Assembly: GCA_016200005.1 (NCBI GenBank)
Contig: JACQFP010000016.1
Span: forward strand, 1-64,000
Source of the DNA: Verrucomicrobiota bacterium
GTDB taxonomy: Bacteria > Verrucomicrobiota > Verrucomicrobiia > Limisphaerales > PALSA-1396
Direction of reading: 5' to 3'
DNA length: 64,000 nucleotides
Shown here: positions 59,217 through 64,000 of the stretch, piece by piece
Position numbering within the stretch: the first letter of the stretch is position 1
Layout: each line of letters begins with the position of its first letter
Notes under the pieces: model-generated
What the model was told of the DNA's origin: nothing
Databases searched by the model: none
What the model saw: only the letters and a program-made list of their open reading frames with translations
Translations under genes and position numbers: made by a program

Positions 59217-59507
59217 GTGCTCATCCTGGTCACCTACGACGTTTCGACCGTGGAAGCCGCTGGCCGGCGTCGGCTGCGGCGCGTGGCGCAGGCTTGTGAG
59301 GACTACGGAACGCGCGTGCAGAAGTCGGTGTTCGAATGTCAGGTTGGCCAGAAGGAATGGGCGTCGTTGCGCGACCGGCTGCTCCGAGAGATCAACGCGG
59401 AGGAAGACTCACTCCGCTTTTACTTTCTCGACGAAAAAGCCGTTCAACGCACCGAACATCACGGCGTTGACAAGCCGGTGGATTTGACGGAGCCGCTGAT
59501 TTTATGA
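59217..59507 (+). CDS. cas2: CRISPR-associated endoribonuclease Cas2
   Basis: 96 aa, full family length. GTG start at 59217. LILVTYDVSTVEAAGRRRLRRVAQ has the conserved Asp near the N-terminus; GTRVQKSVFECQVGQKEW and LRFYFLDEKAVQRTEHHG follow as in type I-C Cas2. Usually forms the adapter of the Cas1-Cas2 spacer-acquisition complex. It appears intact although the partner Cas1 and the effector genes are damaged. Confidence 0.9.
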   Translation: MLILVTYDVSTVEAAGRRRLRRVAQACEDYGTRVQKSVFECQVGQKEWASLRDRLLREINAEEDSLRFYFLDEKAVQRTEHHGVDKPVDLTEPLIL

Positions 59508-59694
59508 CGATGCTTCCGCGAACCATGAGTGACGGGCAAAGGGCCGGGGTTTCGCGGCGCGGCAGAACCGCAATGCTGACGGACACTTTCCCTTGTTCTT
59601 TGACAATTCAATGCTCGCAAGTGCGCGGAGAGTTGGCGGGTTGGCGAAAACCTGCTACAAAGCTCCTGCGGCTCGGTCAGTTGGGAGGGCCGCA
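59508..59694. other. Putative CRISPR leader remnant
   Basis: 187 bp between cas2 and the first repeat with no gene; contains TTGTTCTTTGACAATT, a motif seen in leaders. No strong promoter can be assigned. Confidence 0.4.
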
Positions 59695-59803
59695 GTCGCC
59701 GCGCTCACGTGAGCGCGGCGCGGATTGAAACGCAACAATCGAACGCCGACAAAGCGAAACAACAGGATTGCCCCGCTCACACGAGCGGGGCGAACATCGG
59801 ATA
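59695..59803 (+). CRISPR. Minimal CRISPR array: one repeat, one spacer, one degenerate terminal repeat
   Basis: Repeat at 59695-59731 (37 nt) begins GTCGCCGCGCTCACG and ends GCGGATTGAAAC, the typical type I-C 3' end, with an inner GC stem. A 35-nt spacer (59732-59766) follows. The second repeat (from 59767) keeps the stem region but lost GATTGAAAC, as expected for the last repeat of an array. Beyond it no further repeats are seen. Confidence 0.8.
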
Positions 59804-59858
59804 ATTGCGTAGATTTGGCAGTTGAAACGCCAATGCGGTTTGAACCAAAGTCTGCGGC

Positions 59859-60584
59859 GTGAAAATCTCTGTCATTGTCCCGGCTTACAACGAGGAGAAG
59901 CTCCTCGCCAAATCCGCCGGCTGTATCCAGACCGCGTTTGGCGCGTTTGATCGCCTGGCTTGGGAACATGAACTAATCGTGTGCGACAACAATTCGACGG
60001 ACCGGACGGCCGAACTGGCGCGGTCGGCCGGAGCGACGGTGGTCTTTGAGCCGGTTAATCAAATCTCTCGCGCACGCAATCGCGGCGCCGCGGCGGCGAC
60101 CGGCGACTGGCTGGTGTTCATCGACGCGGATTCGTATCCATCGGCGGAGCTGTTTGGCGAGGTGGCGGCGGCGATTCAAACCGGGCGCTGTGTGGCCGGC
60201 GGTTGTCTGGTGCGGCCCGACGGCTGGAATTTCCCCACGCAGTTGTTCGTGCAGGTCTGGAATGTGATCAGCCGTCTCACGCGCTGGGCGGCGGGCTCGT
60301 TCATTTTCTGCGAGGCGTCGGCGTTCCGACGCATCGGCGGTTTCAATCTCGACTTGTTCGTGACCGAGGAGATTGATCTGAGCAAACGACTGAAGCAATT
60401 GGCGCAGGAGACCGGAAAACAGATGGTCATTTTGCGCCGGCATCCGCTGATGACTTCGGACCGCAAACTGAAACTTTACTCGGCCCGCGAGGTTTTACGT
60501 TTTTCGGCGAACATGGTTTTTCGTCCGAAGCACACTTTGAAGGATCGCGCGGCCTGTCATCCTTGGTATGATGGCAGGCGCTGA
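59859..60584 (+). CDS. Glycosyltransferase family 2
   Basis: About 241 aa from GTG 59859. Rossmann-type GT-A start KISVIVPAYNEEKLLAKSA; nucleotide-sugar binding with CDNNSTDRTAELA and the metal-binding DAD in VFIDADSYPSAEL; acceptor region GSFIFCEASAFRRIGGFN and the catalytic-base-like EEIDLSKRLK. No membrane helices. Likely transfers a sugar to a lipid-linked or LPS acceptor, given the LPS genes nearby. Substrate unknown. Confidence 0.85.
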   Translation: MKISVIVPAYNEEKLLAKSAGCIQTAFGAFDRLAWEHELIVCDNNSTDRTAELARSAGATVVFEPVNQISRARNRGAAAATGDWLVFIDADSYPSAELFGEVAAAIQTGRCVAGGCLVRPDGWNFPTQLFVQVWNVISRLTRWAAGSFIFCEASAFRRIGGFNLDLFVTEEIDLSKRLKQLAQETGKQMVILRRHPLMTSDRKLKLYSAREVLRFSANMVFRPKHTLKDRAACHPWYDGRR

Positions 60585-60611
60585 ATCCAGCGGAGTGGTG
60601 GAGAGGGCGGG

Positions 60612-60827
60612 TGTTGGAGTGCTGGAGTAATGGAGTGATGGGACTTGAATTGTTTAGCTCTCTGACCGGGTACGGAAACACCGTTTGGTGTCCCGGCTTT
60701 AGCCGGCCAGCACGACCTGCACACGCTAAAGCGTGGACACCAAACAGTGGAATCCGCCGGTCATCGCATTTCCGTATGCGTTCTCCGTGCGCGACCACTC
60801 CAACACTCCAGCGCTCCACCACTCCAT
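60612..60827. repeat. Composite inverted-repeat element with octamer flanks
   Basis: Left: four octamers of the type TGTTGGAG/TGCTGGAG (60612-60643). Right: four octamers CACTCCAA/CACTCCAG etc. (60796-60827), the reverse complement of the left set. Inside: GTTTGGTGTCC/GGACACCAAAC (60683-60693 with 60735-60745) plus the small hairpins CCGGCT-AGCCGG (60693-60706) and CACGCT-AGCGTG (60722-60735). No open frame of note. Confidence 0.75.
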
Positions 60828-60865
60828 TTGGTCCCATCTAGCCGCTTGCCAAGGGCGGCGGCGAT

Positions 60866-62239
60866 TTGTTTAATGCCGGGGTGCTGCAACAACAAACGAT
60901 TGGCAAGCCCGTCTCCTACTCCGGGATCGGCTTGCACAGCGGGAATCGGGTGGCGATGTCGTTCCTGCCGGGCGCGCCCAATTCGGGAATTCGTTTTCGA
61001 AGGGTTGATCTGGAGGGCAACCCGGAGATCGAAGCGCGCGTGGAGAACGTAAGCGAAACCACCCGCTCCACGACGCTTTCCAAAGGCAATATCAAGATCC
61101 ACACGGTCGAACACGTGCTGGCGGCCTTGGCGGGTTGCGGCATCGACAATGCCGTCGTGGAACTGGACGCCAACGAGCCGCCGGTCGGCGATGGCAGCGC
61201 GCGCGAATATTGCCGGATGATCGAATCGGCGGGCCTCGTGCCGCAGGCGGACCGGCGCGAACCGTACACGGTGACGGCGCCCATCGAGTTGCAGATGGGA
61301 GAAACGGTGATGTCCATTTTCCCGAACGACACGTTCAAGATCACCTGCACGAGCGCGGACAAACAGGGACGGTTCACGCAGTTTTACAGTGTGGAACTGT
61401 CCCCAAAAACCTGGGAGCGCGAACTGGCCCACGCCCGCACGTTTTGCTTTTACGAGGAAATCGAGTTCCTGATCAAGAACGGCTTGATCAAAGGCGGCAG
61501 TCTCGAAAACGCCGTCGTCATCCGCGAGGACGCCGTGCTGACCAACGAGCCGCTGCGGTATCCCGAAGAATTTGTCCGCCACAAGATCCTCGACATCGTG
61601 GGCGATCTTTCGCTGCTGGGTCGTCCGCTGTGCGGTCATCTGATCGCGGTGAAGCCGAGTCACACCGCGAATTGTGAACTGACGCGGCAGATCAGCGCCC
61701 AGATGCGCAAGCCGCTCGTCGCCGCGCAGACGTTCGCGCCGCCGCCCGTCGCGCAAAGAAATTCAGCGACGACAGAGCTTTCGTCGATTGACAACCCGAT
61801 CCAGGACGGCCGCATGCTTGACATCGCCCAAGTGTTGAAGATTCTGCCGCACCGTTACCCCTTCTTGATGATTGACAAGGTGACGAAGATCGAGGGCAAC
61901 AAGATCACCGCGTTGAAAAACGTCAGCGTCAACGAGCCGTATTTTCAGGGGCACTTCCCCAATCACCCGATCATGCCCGGCGTTTTGCAACTGGAAGCGG
62001 TCGCGCAAGCGGCGGGCATTCTCATGCTCAAGCAGGCCGAAAATGCGGGCAAGCTCGCCTATTTCATGTCGGCAGAGAATGTGAAGTGGCGCAAACCGGT
62101 GCGGCCCGGCGAGACGCTCACCATCAGTGTCGAACTGACCAAATCGCGCGGCAAGATCGGCAAGGCCAAGGGCGTTTGCTACGTCGATGGCGACGAAGTG
62201 AGCGAAGCCGAGGTGACGTTCATGCTGATGGACGGCTGA
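60866..62239 (+). CDS. lpxC-fabZ: Bifunctional LpxC-FabZ: UDP-3-O-acyl-GlcNAc deacetylase / beta-hydroxyacyl-ACP dehydratase
   Basis: About 457 aa. LpxC domain (to about residue 305): YSGIGLHSG, the zinc-ligand HTVEHVLAAL, and the later HKILDIVGDL. FabZ domain (about residues 315-457): LKILPHRYPFLMIDKV with the catalytic His, PGVLQLEAVAQAAGIL with the catalytic Glu. LpxC commits UDP-acyl-GlcNAc to lipid A; FabZ makes unsaturated acyl-ACP. The fusion is known from several phyla including Bacteroidetes and PVC members. TTG 60866 follows a GG-rich stretch; GTG 60881 is an alternative. Confidence 0.95.
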   Translation: MFNAGVLQQQTIGKPVSYSGIGLHSGNRVAMSFLPGAPNSGIRFRRVDLEGNPEIEARVENVSETTRSTTLSKGNIKIHTVEHVLAALAGCGIDNAVVELDANEPPVGDGSAREYCRMIESAGLVPQADRREPYTVTAPIELQMGETVMSIFPNDTFKITCTSADKQGRFTQFYSVELSPKTWERELAHARTFCFYEEIEFLIKNGLIKGGSLENAVVIREDAVLTNEPLRYPEEFVRHKILDIVGDLSLLGRPLCGHLIAVKPSHTANCELTRQISAQMRKPLVAAQTFAPPPVAQRNSATTELSSIDNPIQDGRMLDIAQVLKILPHRYPFLMIDKVTKIEGNKITALKNVSVNEPYFQGHFPNHPIMPGVLQLEAVAQAAGILMLKQAENAGKLAYFMSAENVKWRKPVRPGETLTISVELTKSRGKIGKAKGVCYVDGDEVSEAEVTFMLMDG

Positions 62240-62276
62240 GGTAATGTTGCTTTCGCGATCTGCGATTCATCTCTGT

Positions 62277-63044
62277 ATGACCCATCCAACCGCCGCCATC
62301 CATCCGCAAGCGCAGATTGGCACCAGTTGCGAGATCGGGCCGTATTGCGTCATTGGGGAGACTGTTGAGCTTGGTGAGGGTTGCCGCTTGCATTCTCACG
62401 TGGTGATCGATGGTCACACGCGGTTGGGAAAAGGGAACGAAGTTTTTCCGTTCGCGAGCATCGGTCTGCAGACGCAGGATTTGAAATGGAAGGGCGGCAT
62501 CACCAGAACGGAGATCGGCGACCACAACACCTTTCGTGAATACGTCACCATCAACAGCGCCACCGGCGACGGCGAAGCAACCACCGTTGGTTCGCACAAC
62601 CACATCCTCGCGTACTCGCACATTGCGCACAACGTGACGCTCGGCAGTCACGTCATCATGTCGAACGTGGCCACGCTCGCGGGACATGTCACGGTGGAGG
62701 ATTACGCCGTGGTCGGCGGCCTCGCAGCCATTCACCAGTTTTGTCGCATCGGGAAAATGGCCATCATCGGCGGCTGCTCCAAGGTCGTGCAGGACGTGCC
62801 GCCCTTCATGCTGGCCGACGGCAACCCAGCCGAGACGCGCACCATCAACAAAATCGGCCTGGAACGCAACGGAGTTTCGGAGGAAGCGCAGGCAGCCTTG
62901 CGTCAGGCCTACAAAATTTTGTTTCGGGAAGGCCTGACGATTCCCAACGCGCTGGCGCGGATTGAAGCCGAGTTGCCTCAATTGCCGGAAGTGCAGCACC
63001 TCGTCCAGTTTGTCCGGGCCAGCGGGCGCGGTATCAGCAAGTGA
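62277..63044 (+). CDS. lpxA: UDP-N-acetylglucosamine acyltransferase LpxA
   Basis: 255 aa from ATG 62277 (MTHPTAAIHPQAQIG); an ATG at 62244 adds 11 residues. Left-handed beta-helix hexapeptide repeats run from about residue 10 to 180, with the catalytic His in AYSHIAHNVTLG and a C-terminal helical domain. Transfers 3-hydroxyacyl from ACP to UDP-GlcNAc, the first step of lipid A synthesis. Downstream of lpxC-fabZ and probably co-transcribed. Confidence 0.96.
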   Translation: MTHPTAAIHPQAQIGTSCEIGPYCVIGETVELGEGCRLHSHVVIDGHTRLGKGNEVFPFASIGLQTQDLKWKGGITRTEIGDHNTFREYVTINSATGDGEATTVGSHNHILAYSHIAHNVTLGSHVIMSNVATLAGHVTVEDYAVVGGLAAIHQFCRIGKMAIIGGCSKVVQDVPPFMLADGNPAETRTINKIGLERNGVSEEAQAALRQAYKILFREGLTIPNALARIEAELPQLPEVQHLVQFVRASGRGISK

Positions 63045-63054
63045 CGTGATTCTG

Positions 63055-64000
63055 TCATGACGTTATCACCGGCGGCGCGGGCGAAACATTTCTGCGTGAC
63101 CGGAACTTCCACCAGCGGACATGCCGTTGAGCCGGCTCGAATCGTTCCGTGGCGAGCGAGCGAAGATGTCGGCGCAATCCTTGATTGGCCCGCGTGAAAA
63201 ATATCAAGTTGATGAAAATCCCCAAGGCAAACCAAACAAGGATGGTCGTTTCAGTTTGGATGTTGAATCGACGAGTACTAAACTGGAGCGCCTCCAGAAA
63301 CATCCCGCCAACGTAAAACAACACCCAGGGCAGAATCAGAATGCGCGCGACGGCCGAGCCGGTGGCGCGGTTGGCGTCCTTGGCCTTCAACCCCAGCCAC
63401 ATCCCCACCCAACTCAACGTGTAAACATCGGCCACCAGCATTCCCATGCCAGCGAGGAACACCAGCGTCCGGGTGCTTTCATATTTCAAGTTTATGAGGA
63501 ACAGAAAGTCCGCCAGCAGCACGATCAAGATCGGACCGAGGAATTGTCTTCGCAAAGCCAGCAATTGTCCGCGCAGAATTTCGGACACGCTCAGCGGAGT
63601 GGACAACAACAATTCCAGCGCGCCGCTCTGACGATCGTGGTTGAGGCGTTGGCAGGCTTCCGTGGCGACCCAGATTTTCAACACCGAGTGCAAGAACAAC
63701 GCCGTCATCACATAGGTCACTTCTTCGAGCCAGTCATTTTTCAGTTCGGCCAGTCCCCACAACCAGACGACCGCCGACAGTCCCAAAAAGGCCCATACAT
63801 ACGTTGGCTTCAGACGGTCGCGACCCGCGAGCCAGAAAAAAGGGTTCACGTTCATCAAGCGTTCCCGAAACGCTTTCCGTTCGGCGGGTCCGCCGTAACT
63901 CCACTGCTTCCAGCGTTCCCGCCAGCGCAGTCTGGCAACAGTTGCCGGATTGTCCTGCCAGGCGTGCGGCAGCCGCGCGCTCGCCAGCGCCAGCAAACCC
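63055..64000 (-). CDS. ABC-2 type transporter permease (partial, N-terminus outside window)
   Basis: At least 313 aa are visible before the right edge. Several TM helices (for example TYVWAFLGLSAVVWLWGLAE, then ILIVLLADFLFLINL and LVFLAGMGMLVADVYTLSWVGMWLG) and a hydrophilic segment ACQRLNHDRQSGALELLLSTPLS that resembles ABC-2 permease cytosolic elbows. Ends 10 bp from the lpxA stop, convergent. Export function is likely, substrate unknown; the N-terminal half is missing from view. Confidence 0.7.
   Translation of the reverse strand, partial: GLLALASARLPHAWQDNPATVARLRWRERWKQWSYGGPAERKAFRERLMNVNPFFWLAGRDRLKPTYVWAFLGLSAVVWLWGLAELKNDWLEEVTYVMTALFLHSVLKIWVATEACQRLNHDRQSGALELLLSTPLSVSEILRGQLLALRRQFLGPILIVLLADFLFLINLKYESTRTLVFLAGMGMLVADVYTLSWVGMWLGLKAKDANRATGSAVARILILPWVLFYVGGMFLEALQFSTRRFNIQTETTILVWFALGIFINLIFFTRANQGLRRHLRSLATERFEPAQRHVRWWKFRSRRNVSPAPPVITS

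Overview
The window is chromosomal DNA of a moderately GC-rich Gram-negative bacterium. LPS genes (an LpxC-FabZ fusion followed by LpxA), an Mla-type lipid transport operon, Tat-exported proteins, a PQQ-type beta-propeller protein and a glycosidase of the Planctomycetes/Verrucomicrobia style point to Verrucomicrobiota (Pedosphaera/Limisphaerales-like). That placement is inference from gene content, not from a database search.

Layout. 1-2115: a group II intron on the minus strand whose reverse transcriptase runs off the left edge. 2332-9768: a PQQ-like beta-propeller protein, then a four-gene tripartite efflux operon (TolC, HlyD/MacA-like, ATPase, MacB-like permease). 10066-12829: two convergent paralogous MFS transporters. 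12967-44316: one uninterrupted leftward block of translation and transcription genes, running from tRNA-Thr, tuf, tRNA-Trp and tRNA-Ser through secE, nusG, rplKAJL, rpoBC, rpsL, rpsG, fusA, S10, spc and alpha operons to rplQ, closed by a clear terminator. 44521-53955: rnhC, mutY, exported superoxide dismutase, exported TIM-barrel protein, a lower-GC cassette of a ClpP-fold (SDH/SppA-like) protease plus a small protein, pheS-rplT-rpmI, and a secreted glycosidase-like protein. 54163-57126: mlaE-mlaF-mlaD. 57674-59803: the wreck of a type I-C CRISPR-Cas locus (two cas3 5' fragments, a cas5 fragment fused to a cas1 C-terminal half, an apparently intact cas2, and an array of one good repeat, one spacer and one degenerate repeat). 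59859-64000: a glycosyltransferase, lpxC-fabZ, lpxA and a partial ABC-2 type permease.

The most unusual signal is not a gene. Degenerate tandem tracts of 6-8 nt units (mostly 7 nt) are scattered through intergenic DNA and also sit inside essential or conserved coding sequences while keeping the frame open: two tracts of the same GAGGYCG heptad in rpoC (33812-33909 and 32164-32191), one in pheS (50546-50573) and one in mutY (46129-46156). Intergenic tracts often lie beside large nested palindromes (about 51964-52114, 55268-55372, 57335-57438, 60612-60827). Together they suggest an active process that seeds short tandem repeats in this genome. The CRISPR-Cas scar and the protease/small-protein cassette are the other regions worth a second look.
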